The translations under genes were made by a program, and so were the position numbers. Positions 31,861-41,178 of a stretch of DNA of 64,000 nucleotides are shown here, one piece after another (positions within the stretch are counted from its first letter, which is position 1; each line of letters begins with the position of its first letter). This stretch comes from an uncultured Sterolibacteriaceae bacterium (GTDB taxonomy: Bacteria; Pseudomonadota; Gammaproteobacteria; Burkholderiales; Rhodocyclaceae), in assembly GCA_937888595.1 (NCBI GenBank), contig CALARK010000022.1, positions 310,001 through 374,000 of the forward strand. The letters run 5' to 3'. The notes beneath the pieces were generated by a model that ran no database searches, was not told the DNA's origin, and saw nothing but the letters and a program-made list of their open reading frames with translations.

Positions 31861-33774
31861 ATGAGCACCGTTACCGCTGACCAGAAGCACGAAACCCTGG
31901 GCTTCCAGACCGAGGTGAAGCAGTTGCTGCACCTCATGATCCATTCCCTCTACAGCAACCGCGAGATCTTCCTGCGCGAGCTGATTTCGAACGCTTCCGA
32001 CGCCTGCGACAAGCTGCGTTTCGAATCGCTGCACAACGCCGCCATGATGGAAGACGGCGCGGAATTCAAGATCCGCATCGGCTTCGACAAGGACGCGCGC
32101 ACGCTGACCATCGCCGACAACGGTATCGGCATGAATCGCGACGAAGTCATCGCCAACCTGGGCACCATCGCCAAGTCGGGCACGCGCGAGTTCTTCTCGC
32201 AGCTCACCGGCGACCAGCAGAAGGATGCCCACCTGATCGGCCAGTTCGGCGTCGGCTTCTATTCGAGCTTCATCGTCGCCGACAAGGTGACGGTGCGCAC
32301 GCGCCGCGCCGGCGAGGCCGCGGATCAAGGCGTCGAGTGGGTGTCGGACGGCGGTGGCGAGTTCACCATCGCCATGATCGACCGCCCGCAGCGCGGCACC
32401 GAGATCACGCTGCATCTGCGCGCCGACCAGGACGACCTGCTGTCATCGTGGAAACTGAAGTCCATCATCCGCAAGTATTCCGACCACATCGTCCAGCCGA
32501 TCGTGATGAAGGCCGAGAAGTGGGACGAGGAGAAGAAGGAACAGGTCGAGAGCGACGAGGACGAGACGGTCAACCAGGCTTCCGCCCTGTGGGCCAAGCC
32601 CAAGGGCGACATCACCGAGGACGACTACAAGGCCTTCTACAAACACGTCGGCCACGACTACGACGACCCGCTGGCCTGGACGCACGCGCGCGTCGAGGGC
32701 AAGAGCGAATACACCCAGCTGCTTTACATCCCCGGCCGCGCGCCCTTCGACCTGTGGGACCGCAACGCCCGCCACGGCATCAAGCTCTACGTGCGCCGCG
32801 TATTCATCATGGACGATGCCGAACAGCTCATGCCGCTCTATCTGCGCTTCGTGCGCGGCGTGGTGGACTCGGCCGACCTGCCGCTCAACGTTTCGCGCGA
32901 GATCCTGCAGGAGAGCAAGGACATCGAGGCCATCCGCAAGGGCTGCACCGGCAAGGTGCTCGGCCTGCTGACGGACATGGCGGAGAATGACAAGGAGAAG
33001 TACGCCAGGTTCTGGGGCGAGTTCGGCAAGCTGCTCAAGGAAGGCGTCGGCGAGGATTTTGCCAACAAGGAGAAGATCGCCAAGCTGCTGCGCTTCGCCT
33101 CGACCGAGGCCAACAATGCCGAAGAGACCGTGTCGCTGGCCGACTACATCGGCCGCATGAAGCCCGAGCAGGACAAGATCTACTACGTCACCGCCGAGAC
33201 CTTCAACGCGGCGAAAAACAGCCCGCACCTCGAAGTCTTCCGCAAGAAGGGCATCGAAGTGCTGCTGCTGTCCGATCGCGTGGACGAGTGGGTGGTCTCG
33301 CACCTGACCGAGTTCGAGGGCAAGGAACTCGTCTCCGTCGCCAAGGGCGGCCTGGACCTGGGCAAGCTCGAAGACGAAGCCGAGAAAAAGGAGAAGGAAC
33401 AGGAGGCCTCCGACTTCAAGGAGCTGACCGACAAGATCGCCAAGAGCCTCGGCGAACGCGTCAAGGAAGTGCGCGTCACGCACCGCCTGACCGAGAGCCC
33501 GGCCTGCCTGGTGGCCGACGAGCATGACGTCTCGGGCAACCTCGCGCGCATCCTCAAGGCGGCCGGCCAGAAGGCGCCGAATGCACAGCCGATCCTCGAA
33601 ATCAACCCGAAGCATCCGGTCGTGCTGCGCCTCAAGTACGAGGAAGCGAAATTCGACGACTGGAGCGCCGTGCTCTTCGAACAGGCGATGCTCGCCGAGG
33701 GCGGGCAGCTTGACGATCCGGCCAGTTTCGTCAAGCGCGTCAATGAGTTGATGCTCTCGATGTCAGGAAATTGA
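31861..33774 (+). CDS. htpG: Hsp90-family molecular chaperone HtpG
   Basis: A 637-residue cytosolic ATP-dependent chaperone. The GHKL ATPase motifs are present: LISNASDACDKLR near 40, DNGIGM near 85, GTIAKSGT near 105 and QFGVGFYSSF near 130. The middle domain carries the catalytic Arg region NVSREILQES near 345. ATG 31861 is preferred to 31831 because GGAGG at 31849-31853 is correctly spaced and the heat-shock -10 box overlaps the upstream ATG. A strong terminator follows. Confidence 0.96.
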   Translation: MSTVTADQKHETLGFQTEVKQLLHLMIHSLYSNREIFLRELISNASDACDKLRFESLHNAAMMEDGAEFKIRIGFDKDARTLTIADNGIGMNRDEVIANLGTIAKSGTREFFSQLTGDQQKDAHLIGQFGVGFYSSFIVADKVTVRTRRAGEAADQGVEWVSDGGGEFTIAMIDRPQRGTEITLHLRADQDDLLSSWKLKSIIRKYSDHIVQPIVMKAEKWDEEKKEQVESDEDETVNQASALWAKPKGDITEDDYKAFYKHVGHDYDDPLAWTHARVEGKSEYTQLLYIPGRAPFDLWDRNARHGIKLYVRRVFIMDDAEQLMPLYLRFVRGVVDSADLPLNVSREILQESKDIEAIRKGCTGKVLGLLTDMAENDKEKYARFWGEFGKLLKEGVGEDFANKEKIAKLLRFASTEANNAEETVSLADYIGRMKPEQDKIYYVTAETFNAAKNSPHLEVFRKKGIEVLLLSDRVDEWVVSHLTEFEGKELVSVAKGGLDLGKLEDEAEKKEKEQEASDFKELTDKIAKSLGERVKEVRVTHRLTESPACLVADEHDVSGNLARILKAAGQKAPNAQPILEINPKHPVVLRLKYEEAKFDDWSAVLFEQAMLAEGGQLDDPASFVKRVNELMLSMSGN

Positions 33775-33795
33775 GACGGCAGGATCGTCCGCAAC

Positions 33796-33828
33796 ACGGG
33801 ATGCCCTCGGGCGTCCCGTTTTTATTTT
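33796..33828 (+). terminator. rho-independent terminator of htpG
   Basis: ACGGGATGCCC pairs with GGGCGTCCCGT around a 2-nt loop, followed by TTTTTATTTT. Confidence 0.85.
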
Positions 33829-33883
33829 GCGCTGCAAAATGAGAAAATCGGCCCGATTCGCACACTTTCATTCGGAACGGAAC

Positions 33884-35524
33884 ATGTTGCCCAAGTTTTC
33901 TGCTTTCCCCGGCATCGCCGGCCCCGTGGTCACGATCATCATGGACGGCGTCGGCCTGGCGAAGGCCGATGTTGGCAGTGCCGTCGCCGCCGCGCGCAAG
34001 CCGACGCTCGACCGCCTGTTCGCGAACTATCCGAACATCCGCCTGCGTGCGCATGGCACGGCGGTCGGCATGCCGTCCGACGACGACATGGGCAACTCCG
34101 AGGTCGGGCACAATGCCATCGGTGCCGGCCAGGTCTATGCACAGGGCGCGGCGCTGGTGGCCGACGCCATCGCCTCCGGCTCGATCTGGGCCGGCCAGGC
34201 GTGGAACGAAATCGTGGCCGGTGCCAAGGCTGGACGCGGCGCGATTCACTTCCTCGGCCTGTTCTCCGATGGCAATGTGCACAGCCACATCGACCATCTC
34301 AAGGCGCTGGTGGCGCGCGCGAAGGAGGAGGGCATCCGCACGGTGCGCATCCATGTGCTGCTCGACGGCCGCGATGTGCCCGAGACCAGCGCGCTCGATT
34401 ACGTGGAACCTTTCGAGGCTTTCCTCGCCAGTCTCGATGGCGCGGATTTCGATGCGCGCATCGCCTCGGGCGGCGGTCGCCAGGCCATCACGATGGATCG
34501 CTACGAGGCCAATTGGGCGATGGTGGAGCGCGGGTGGCGCGTGCATGTGCTGGGCGAAGGCGAACAGTTTCCGGATTGCGCCACGGCCATCCAGGCGCTG
34601 CGCGAGAAGCACCCCGGCACCATCGACCAGGACCTGCCGCCCTTCGTGATCGCGGCGAACGGCCAGCCGGTCGGCACGATCGAGGATGGCGACGCGGTGG
34701 TGTTCTTCAACTTCCGCGGCGACCGGGCGATCGAGATTTCGCGCACCTTCGAGGAAGCGGATTTCACCCGGTTCGACCGCGTGCGTTTCCCGAAAGTCAC
34801 TTACGCCGGCATGTTGCAGTACGACGGTGACCTGAAGATTCCCGGGCGCTTCCTCGTCGATCCACCGGCGATCCGCGACACCACCGGGGAGTGGTTTGCG
34901 AAATCCGGCATCCGGCAGTTCGCCTGTTCCGAAACGCAGAAGTTCGGCCACGTCACCTATTTCTGGAATGGCAACCGCTCGGGCAAGTTCGAGGGCGAAA
35001 CCTGGCAGGAGGTGCCGAGCGATGTCGTCCCCTTCGAGCAACGGCCGTGGATGAAGGCGGCCGAAATCACCGACGCGATGATCGCGGCGCTGCGCAGCGG
35101 CCAATACCGCACCCTGCGCTGCAACTACGCGAATGGCGACATGGTCGGCCACACCGGCAACTTCCGCGCCGCGACGATGGCGATCGAGGCGGTCGACCTG
35201 GCGCTGGGCCGCCTCCTCGCCGCGATCGACGCGGCCGGCGGCGTCGCGCTGGTGACGGCCGACCACGGCAATGCCGACGAGATGTTCGAAATCGACAAGA
35301 AGACCGGCAAGCCTGCGACGAACCCGGACGGCAGCTTCAAGGCCAAAACCGCGCACACGCTGAATCCCGTGCCGCTGATCCTTTACGACAATGTCAGCGG
35401 CGGCAGGCTCGGGCTGAAGCAGACGGAAACCGCCGGCTTGTCGAACATCGCCGCGACCGCGGCGAACCTGCTCGGTTTAGAGAAGCATCCGGCCTGGGAC
35501 GACAGCCTGCTGGTCGTGAAGTGA
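33884..35524 (+). CDS. gpmI: 2,3-bisphosphoglycerate-independent phosphoglycerate mutase
   Basis: A 546-residue, Mn-dependent enzyme interconverting 3- and 2-phosphoglycerate in glycolysis/gluconeogenesis. Alkaline-phosphatase-fold motifs: metal ligand D21 (IIMDGVGL), nucleophile S72 in MGNSEVGHNAIGAG, and the late TADHGNADEM metal site. Start ATG 33884. It is followed by the glycosylase gene, which begins within its stop codon (GTGA overlap). Confidence 0.94.
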   Translation: MLPKFSAFPGIAGPVVTIIMDGVGLAKADVGSAVAAARKPTLDRLFANYPNIRLRAHGTAVGMPSDDDMGNSEVGHNAIGAGQVYAQGAALVADAIASGSIWAGQAWNEIVAGAKAGRGAIHFLGLFSDGNVHSHIDHLKALVARAKEEGIRTVRIHVLLDGRDVPETSALDYVEPFEAFLASLDGADFDARIASGGGRQAITMDRYEANWAMVERGWRVHVLGEGEQFPDCATAIQALREKHPGTIDQDLPPFVIAANGQPVGTIEDGDAVVFFNFRGDRAIEISRTFEEADFTRFDRVRFPKVTYAGMLQYDGDLKIPGRFLVDPPAIRDTTGEWFAKSGIRQFACSETQKFGHVTYFWNGNRSGKFEGETWQEVPSDVVPFEQRPWMKAAEITDAMIAALRSGQYRTLRCNYANGDMVGHTGNFRAATMAIEAVDLALGRLLAAIDAAGGVALVTADHGNADEMFEIDKKTGKPATNPDGSFKAKTAHTLNPVPLILYDNVSGGRLGLKQTETAGLSNIAATAANLLGLEKHPAWDDSLLVVK

Positions 35525-36012
35525 CGACGCAGCGGCTGACCGGCCTGCCACCGATCATCGATGCGCGGGCCCGGATGCTGATCCTGGGTTCGTTTCCCTC
35601 CGAGGCGTCCCTCGCGGCACAGCAGTACTACGCGCACAAGCAGAACCAGTTCTGGAAGATCCTTGGCGCGATCCTGCAGCAGCCGTTGTTCGAGATGGAC
35701 TACGCGGACCGCAAGGCGGTGGTGCAGGCCGCCGGCATCGCGATCTGGGATGTCTTTGCCAGTTGCGAACGCGCCGGTAGCCTCGACAGCGCAATCCGCA
35801 ACGGGATTCCCAACGACTTCGCCGCCCTGAAAAAGTCGGCGCCGGCACTACGGCATGTCTTGTTCAACGGGAAAACACCGGGATGCTTCGCGCCGCAACT
35901 GCAGTCGCTCGGTTTAGATACTTTGGTTCTGCCTTCGACAAGCCCCGCGAATGCAACTTGGGGCTTCGAACGCAAACTCAAGGCGTGGATAGACGGTGTA
36001 ACGGGCCGGTAA
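35521..36012 (+). CDS. DNA-deoxyinosine (hypoxanthine-DNA) glycosylase
   Basis: A 163-residue member of the uracil-DNA glycosylase superfamily that removes deaminated bases. Conserved parts: LGSFPSEASL near 22-31, QQYYAHKQNQFWKILG near 37-52, GIAIWDVFASCERAGSLDSAI near 80-100 and LPSTSPAN near 144-151. It starts with GTG overlapping the gpmI stop; no later ATG would keep the active site. A partly degenerate dispersed-repeat sequence lies within it, and a decayed second copy of its 3' end is at 45425-45585. It overlaps the convergent kinase gene by 35 bp. Confidence 0.85.
   Translation: MTTQRLTGLPPIIDARARMLILGSFPSEASLAAQQYYAHKQNQFWKILGAILQQPLFEMDYADRKAVVQAAGIAIWDVFASCERAGSLDSAIRNGIPNDFAALKKSAPALRHVLFNGKTPGCFAPQLQSLGLDTLVLPSTSPANATWGFERKLKAWIDGVTGR
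35831..35854 (-). repeat. 24-bp dispersed repeat-like sequence, copy 8 (inside glycosylase gene)
   Basis: Matches the first 16 bases of the reversed consensus perfectly, then diverges (CACTACGGC). Read as KSAPALR. It may be chance similarity in a conserved coding region. Confidence 0.5.
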
Positions 36013-38557
36013 TGCCGCGTGCCGCATGCAAGGCAATCTGCTCCAGCACCTGTAAATCCAGTCGATGCAGCAGGCCTTCCATCCAGCGCAGCGTGTGTTC
36101 CCGTTCCGGGGCCGTTGCGCGGCTGGTGGCGATCCAGTCTTCGATGCCGCTCACGTCGCCCTCACCGGCCAGGCGGGCGAGGGTGCTCCAGTCGAGTGCC
36201 GTCCCGCCGGCGCCGACTTTCAGGATCAGTTGCCAGGCACTGGCGATAATCTTGCCCGCCGCACAGGGCTTCAGCAACGCGATATCGAAGTCGAGCATTG
36301 GAGGCATGTTGGCCGGCCGGCACGATGGCACTGCCGACAGCATCATCACGGGTAGCCCCGGCTTTTCCTGGCGTACCCGCTGCAACACTTGCCAGCCATC
36401 GATCTCCGGCATCATCTGATCTGTTACCACGATGTCCCAGTCGGCTTGATGCAACGCATCCAGTGCGGCTTGACCACTGCTGGCGGTCACGGTGGCAATG
36501 CCTGAATTGTCGAACTGAAATTCCAGTAGCTTGAGTTGCAGGGGGTCGTCGTCGACCAGCAAGGCCCGTGGCGCGTCCGCCAGTGGGACATGATTAGCAG
36601 GCATGGTGGGTAGGTCGGCGCCTGCCGCTGGACTGGATGTCATGCTGACCAGAGGACAATGCAGCGTAAAGGCGAAGCGGCTGCCCTGGCCTGGCGTGCT
36701 GGAGGCGACGATGTCGCTGCCCATCTGGCGGATCAGTTCACGGCAGATGGCCAGGCCGAGGCCATGGCCGGGCTGGCTCGTTTCGCCGCGCTCGAAGGGG
36801 TCGAACAAGCTGGCCAACCGGTCTGGGGCGATGCCTTCGCCGTCATCCTCGACAGCGAAGGCAAGTACCACGGTGTCGCCCAGCAAGTCCGGCTGCTCGG
36901 CCTGGCATGCCAGCGTCAGTGTGCCATCGCGGGTATGCCGGTTGGCGTTGGCCAGCAGGTTTTCCAGCACCTGGCGCAGTCGCTGGCCATCGATGCGAAC
37001 CATTGCCGGCACATCGCCGGACAGCACGCATTCGAAGCGGTTGCCGTGGGCCTCGCAGGTGAGGCGGGCAGCGTGTTCGATCTCGCCGAACCAGGGTCGC
37101 AACGCTAGCGGCGTCGGTTGGATCGTCAATTTGCCGGCGGCGGCGCGCGCCTCGTCGAGCAGTTCGTCGATCAGCCGCAACAGGCGCAGGCTGCTCTTTT
37201 CGATGCCGCTGGTACCTTCAGCGAGGCTGAGCTTGGCCGAGCCGCGCGCCAGCATGCGGCTGTAGCCGAGGATGGTATTGAGCGGGGCGCGTAGTTCGTG
37301 GCTGACGCGCGCCAGGAAGGCCGACTTGGCGGTCTGCAACTCCTCGGTGAAGCGCAGCCGATCCGACAGGCGGCGGGTTTGTGCGAGCAGGCCGATCAGG
37401 ATCAGCGGGCTGCCCAGCAGGAAGAACCAGGAGCTCGTATCCAGCGCGGCGGCCCACGGCAGCAGCCCTTGGTTGGCCAACTGGCGGGCAATTTCGACCA
37501 GCAGCGCCATGCTGAAGCCGATCAGGAAAATACGGCCATTGGGCAGGTCGCGCCGCCAGGCCAGCAGGCTCAGCCCCAGCACCGCGAGGTTATGCATGAT
37601 TGCGGTGATCGACAGCAGGCGCACCCCGTATCCGTAGTGGAGAGACGTGATCAAGGTGCTGCCGACGGCAAACCAGCGCAGGCCCATCAGCAGGTGGTGG
37701 GCAGCGGGCATACGCGTGGCGAGCTCCAGCGCGTGCGCCGCCATCTTCGACAGACTGAACAAGGCGAGGCCGGCAAAGAGTGCCAGCGAGGCGGGGGGGA
37801 GCAATCGGTCGGCCGGCCAGACGAAAGTACCGAGAAAGTTGGTCCGGCTCGCCTCGAGGCCGGCAATCGCCAGCAGCAGCAGCGCATGCCAAAGGTATTG
37901 CCCTTCGTGCAGGGCGGCATACACCACCAGCGCCAGCCCGCCGCCGAGCAGCAAGCCGCCGAGCAACACCGCCACCTGCGCGACCTGCCGGCTTTCGAGC
38001 GGGTGATAGGCCTCGGGCTGCCACAGGTGGGTTGCGAGATCGGTGGTGCCGCGGGAATCCACGCGCAACAACAGTTCAGTGGTCTGGCCGGGGGAAATCC
38101 ACACCGGAAACACCGGCGCCAGCGTGACGATCGGACGCTCCAGCGGAACCACCGCGCGGCCCGAGCGCTGCGCCTGCCACTCACCATCCTGGCCTTGCTG
38201 GCGCTGATAGGCGGTGACCACCTGGGTTTTGCTGCTGCCGACCGCCAGCCAGCGCGTCAGCGGCTGGTCGGCGGGCGTCACCAGGCGCAGGTGCAGCCAG
38301 ATGATGCCGGGATTGAAGCCGATGAGCAGCTCATGCCGCGATGCCGGGCGAAAATCGTCGAGTCGTGCCAACACCTCGGGCAGGCCAAGCTGCTCTTGCG
38401 GATCGCGCAACAGGCGCAATTGCGCTGATGCTTCCTGCTGCGCGGCCAGGGGCTGGACCACCAATGGTGCCCCTTCTGGTGGGGCGGCCCGCAGCGTGCC
38501 AGCCAGCAGTAATAGCCCGAAAAGCAGCCCGATCAAACCCCGCCAGCGGCGCATCAT
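35978..38557 (-). CDS. hybrid sensor kinase with 7TMR-DISM input and receiver
   Basis: An 859-residue membrane sensor. Signal peptide about 1-25, an extracytoplasmic 7TMR-DISMED2 domain about 35-175, seven helices about 185-400, HisKA (ARVSHELRAPLNTILGYSRML), HATPase (APDRLASLFDPFERG, GHGLGLAICREL), a receiver (ALLVDDDPLQ, VVTDQMMPEIDGWQ) and a C-terminal helical tail. 7TMR-DISM domains often bind carbohydrates or other small ligands. A repeat copy just after the receiver is read as KVGAGGTA. It overlaps the AraC-type regulator gene by 4 bp, forming an operon. Confidence 0.9.
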   Translation of the reverse strand: MMRRWRGLIGLLFGLLLLAGTLRAAPPEGAPLVVQPLAAQQEASAQLRLLRDPQEQLGLPEVLARLDDFRPASRHELLIGFNPGIIWLHLRLVTPADQPLTRWLAVGSSKTQVVTAYQRQQGQDGEWQAQRSGRAVVPLERPIVTLAPVFPVWISPGQTTELLLRVDSRGTTDLATHLWQPEAYHPLESRQVAQVAVLLGGLLLGGGLALVVYAALHEGQYLWHALLLLAIAGLEASRTNFLGTFVWPADRLLPPASLALFAGLALFSLSKMAAHALELATRMPAAHHLLMGLRWFAVGSTLITSLHYGYGVRLLSITAIMHNLAVLGLSLLAWRRDLPNGRIFLIGFSMALLVEIARQLANQGLLPWAAALDTSSWFFLLGSPLILIGLLAQTRRLSDRLRFTEELQTAKSAFLARVSHELRAPLNTILGYSRMLARGSAKLSLAEGTSGIEKSSLRLLRLIDELLDEARAAAGKLTIQPTPLALRPWFGEIEHAARLTCEAHGNRFECVLSGDVPAMVRIDGQRLRQVLENLLANANRHTRDGTLTLACQAEQPDLLGDTVVLAFAVEDDGEGIAPDRLASLFDPFERGETSQPGHGLGLAICRELIRQMGSDIVASSTPGQGSRFAFTLHCPLVSMTSSPAAGADLPTMPANHVPLADAPRALLVDDDPLQLKLLEFQFDNSGIATVTASSGQAALDALHQADWDIVVTDQMMPEIDGWQVLQRVRQEKPGLPVMMLSAVPSCRPANMPPMLDFDIALLKPCAAGKIIASAWQLILKVGAGGTALDWSTLARLAGEGDVSGIEDWIATSRATAPEREHTLRWMEGLLHRLDLQVLEQIALHAARGITGPLHRLSTP
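36198..36221 (+). repeat. 24-bp dispersed repeat, copy 9 (inside 7TMR kinase)
   Basis: Consensus except for the last base. In coding sense read as KVGAGGTA at the receiver/tail junction. Confidence 0.9.
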
Positions 38558-39354
38558 GGTGGGGCCTCCTCCTCGGCCGGATCGCTGCTATCCGCCGCCA
38601 CGCGCCGGAATTCGCGCGGCGTGCATTCGAAGCGCTCCTTGAACGCGGTGGCGAAGTTGGCGGAGGAACTGTAGCCGCAGTGGGCAGCGATATCGGCGAT
38701 CGGCGTGTCGGTTTGTACCAGTAGCTGGCGCGCCAGTCGCAGGCGCTGCTCGCGCAGCCAGCTGAAGGGCGTCAGCTGGAAGGCTTCCTGGAAGGCTTCG
38801 GTGAGGCGCTTTTCGTTGGTGCCAAGCTGTTTCACCAGCGCATCCATTGTCGGTGGAGCAGCCAGCTTTTCCAGCAGCAGTGCGGTGGCCGCCGCTACCA
38901 GCGCCGATTGCCCCTCGCTGTGATTGGCGGTGACCTGCGGCGCCACGCCGAGCCGGCGCGACAATTCGAGATGAATGCCGATGCGTGCCAGCACTTCTTC
39001 TTCGCTGACGAAGGGCTTGATGATGTAATCGACCGCGCCGAGCGACAGGCCGGTGAGGCGGTCGGCCTTGTCCTCCGCCGCCGTCAGAAAGATCACCGGA
39101 ATCGTCTGCGTGCGCGCATCGGCCTTCAGCCGCCGTAAGGTGCCGAAGCCATCCAGATTGGGCATGCGTACATCGAGCAAAATCAGGTCGGGTTGCTTGA
39201 GTGCGGCCTTGCGGTAGCCGTCCATGCCGTCGAAGCTCACCACTGTGCGCCATTTGCGCGCCGACAAGAGCTCGATCAGCACGCGCAACTCCATCACCGA
39301 ATCGTCGATCAGCAGGATGGTCGGGTTGGCGGCAAGGGCGGGGCGGTCAGACAT
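38554..39354 (-). CDS. response regulator with AraC-type DNA-binding output
   Basis: A 266-residue regulator: receiver 1-130 with DD at 17-18, phospho-acceptor D61 (ILLDVRMPNLDG) and KPF; then an AraC/XylS double helix-turn-helix about 165-255 (PIADIAAHCGYSSSANFATAFKERFECTPREFRR). ATG 39354 is used. It is the first gene of the two-gene operon with the 7TMR kinase, its probable partner. Likely targets are its own region or the divergent NMT1-like gene, by position only. Confidence 0.9.
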   Translation of the reverse strand: MSDRPALAANPTILLIDDSVMELRVLIELLSARKWRTVVSFDGMDGYRKAALKQPDLILLDVRMPNLDGFGTLRRLKADARTQTIPVIFLTAAEDKADRLTGLSLGAVDYIIKPFVSEEEVLARIGIHLELSRRLGVAPQVTANHSEGQSALVAAATALLLEKLAAPPTMDALVKQLGTNEKRLTEAFQEAFQLTPFSWLREQRLRLARQLLVQTDTPIADIAAHCGYSSSANFATAFKERFECTPREFRRVAADSSDPAEEEAPP

Positions 39355-39423
39355 GATTCGGCGCAATGGGTTAGAAAAGGGGCGGAGGCTAACCAAAACA
39401 CAAGCGCATTGTGCCGTTGCTGC

Positions 39424-39470
39424 CGAAAAATACTCGCTCCAGGAAAACTATTGGTGGCTTTTTCAAAAGT
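39424..39470 (+). repeat. imperfect direct repeat, left of NMT1-like gene
   Basis: About 45 bp resembling 41064-41110 (shared blocks AATACTC, CTCCAG, AAAACT, GCTTT and CAAAAGT). Both copies adjoin a dispersed 24-bp repeat. Confidence 0.6.
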
Positions 39471-39488
39471 CGGCGCTGGCGGTACGGC
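39465..39488 (-). repeat. 24-bp dispersed repeat, copy 10 (before NMT1-like gene)
   Basis: Two mismatches. Lies 18 bp before ATG 39507 and 6 bp before a TATCAT -10-like box at 39495-39500. Confidence 0.85.
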
Positions 39489-39506
39489 GGCCATTATCAT
39501 TGTCCC

Positions 39507-41042
39507 ATGCGAACCCTTCGATTACTGGCGGCGATGTGCCTCTGGCACTGGGCGACGGCAGCTTGGGCGCTTGATACCGTCAGCCTGCAATTCAAGTGGA
39601 GCCATGCCTTCCAGTTTGCCGGCTACTACGCCGCGCTGGAAAAGAGTTATTACCGCGACGCCGGCCTCGAAGTGATCCTACGTGCCGGCGGCCCCGGCAG
39701 CGATCCGCTCGCGGCGGTGCTGTCCGGCCAGGCCCAATACGGCGTGGGCACCAGCAGCCTGTTGCTGGCGCGTCAGGCGGAGCAGCCGGTGGTGGTGCTG
39801 GCGGTGGTGTTCCAGCATTCGCCGCTAGTGCTGGTGGTTCGCCGCGATTCTGTCGCGCACGCTTCCGGCAACATCCAAACCATTCATGACATCGTCGGCA
39901 AGCGCGTGATGATTGAGCCGCAGTCCGACGAGCTGATCGCCTATCTCAGGCAGGAAGGCATCCTCCCCGAGCATCTGCAGCAACTGCCGCATAGCACCGA
40001 TCCACAAGACCTGATCGACGGCCGCGTCGAGGCGATGAGCGCCTATGTCACCAACGAGCCTTTCTATCTCGATCGGGCCGGCATTCCCTACCAGACCTTC
40101 ACGCCGCGTACGGGCGGCATCGACTTCTACGGCGACAACCTGTTCACCACCGAGCAGGAGTTGAAGCTACACCCCGAACGGGTGCGCGCCTTTCGCGCCG
40201 CCAGCCTGCGCGGCTGGCAATACGCGATGGCGCACCCCGAGGAGATCGCCGACCTCATCCTCGCCAAGTATTCGCAACAGCATCCGCGCGACTTCTATCT
40301 TTTCGAAGCCGCCCAGATGGTGCCGCTGCTACGCACCGACCTGATCGAAGTCGGCTACATGACACGCGGCCGCTGGCGCCACATCGCCAACACCTATGCC
40401 GGCCTCGGCCTGCTACCGGCCGATTTCAGCCTGGACGGTTTTCTCTACGAACCGAATGCCCCGCGCGACCGCACCGGCCTCTACCTGGCACTTGGCCTGC
40501 TGGCGGCCCTCGGCGCCATCGCTTTCATCCTGTTGAGTTTGCGCCGCCGCCTCGCCGTTGCACTGGCCGACCAGCAGCGCACCGCAGCCCAACTCGCCGA
40601 GCTCAGCCTTGTCGACCCGCTGACGCAAGTGCCCAGCCGCCGCCTGCTGCAAGAGCGCCTCGGGCGCGTGCTGGCCGGCCTGCGCCGCGATAGCGGCCAT
40701 GCCGCGCTGCTGGTGCTGATCCCGCTTGCGCCGGTGCGGCACGACGTGGTGGTGCATCAGATCAACACCGTTGCCCGCGAAGTCGACACCATCGCCCAAC
40801 TCAATGGCACGGCCATCGCCGTCCTCCTCGGCGGGTTGGCGCATGACGAGGTGGAGGCCAGCGCACAGGCCGGGCGGGTGGCGGCGCGCTTGTGCGCGGC
40901 CGTGGGCGAGTCCGTCGTACCGGCTGGCGACCCCATCGTGTTCGACAATACTGCCGACGGCGAAGACGTGTTGCGCCGGGCGGACAGCCGGGCCAAGCGT
41001 GCGGGTGAAGTGTCTTCATCAGTGAATCCGGCGGGCGCCTAA
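39507..41042 (+). CDS. NMT1/THI5-like periplasmic sensor with degenerate GGDEF domain
   Basis: A 511-residue protein. Signal peptide 1-21; an NMT1-type solute-binding domain about 22-310 (VSLQFKWSHAFQFAGYYAALEKSYYRDAGLEV, typical of thiamine-precursor and sulfonate binding proteins); a TM helix about 325-345; then a cytoplasmic part starting like a diguanylate cyclase (LSLVDPLTQVPSRRLLQERL) but lacking any GG(D/E)EF active site. It is probably a ligand-responsive membrane sensor, not an enzyme. The stop codon TAA is completed by the first bases of a dispersed repeat. Confidence 0.82.
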   Translation: MRTLRLLAAMCLWHWATAAWALDTVSLQFKWSHAFQFAGYYAALEKSYYRDAGLEVILRAGGPGSDPLAAVLSGQAQYGVGTSSLLLARQAEQPVVVLAVVFQHSPLVLVVRRDSVAHASGNIQTIHDIVGKRVMIEPQSDELIAYLRQEGILPEHLQQLPHSTDPQDLIDGRVEAMSAYVTNEPFYLDRAGIPYQTFTPRTGGIDFYGDNLFTTEQELKLHPERVRAFRAASLRGWQYAMAHPEEIADLILAKYSQQHPRDFYLFEAAQMVPLLRTDLIEVGYMTRGRWRHIANTYAGLGLLPADFSLDGFLYEPNAPRDRTGLYLALGLLAALGAIAFILLSLRRRLAVALADQQRTAAQLAELSLVDPLTQVPSRRLLQERLGRVLAGLRRDSGHAALLVLIPLAPVRHDVVVHQINTVAREVDTIAQLNGTAIAVLLGGLAHDEVEASAQAGRVAARLCAAVGESVVPAGDPIVFDNTADGEDVLRRADSRAKRAGEVSSSVNPAGA

Positions 41043-41064
41043 AAGTCGGTCCCGGCGGGACGGC
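41041..41064 (-). repeat. 24-bp dispersed repeat, copy 11 (at stop of NMT1-like gene)
   Basis: Two mismatches (AAAAGTCGGTCCCGGCGGGA), sense orientation, overlapping the stop codon. Confidence 0.88.
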
Positions 41065-41110
41065 GGAAAATACTCTCTCCAGCAAAACTTCCAGGAGCTT
41101 TACCAAAAGT
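41064..41110 (+). repeat. imperfect direct repeat, right of NMT1-like gene
   Basis: Partner of 39424-39470; immediately follows dispersed repeat copy 11. Confidence 0.6.
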
Positions 41111-41178
41111 ACTGTTTGAAATTCCCCTCTAGCATCGCGCCGTCAACTTTTCCAGATCCATTTCCCGGGGAACCCACC

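Noticed and set aside
35831..35854. Treating the repeat-like stretch in the glycosylase gene as a certain family member
   Set aside because: Only 16 of 24 bases match in one block and the region is conserved in the protein family, so it was kept with low confidence.
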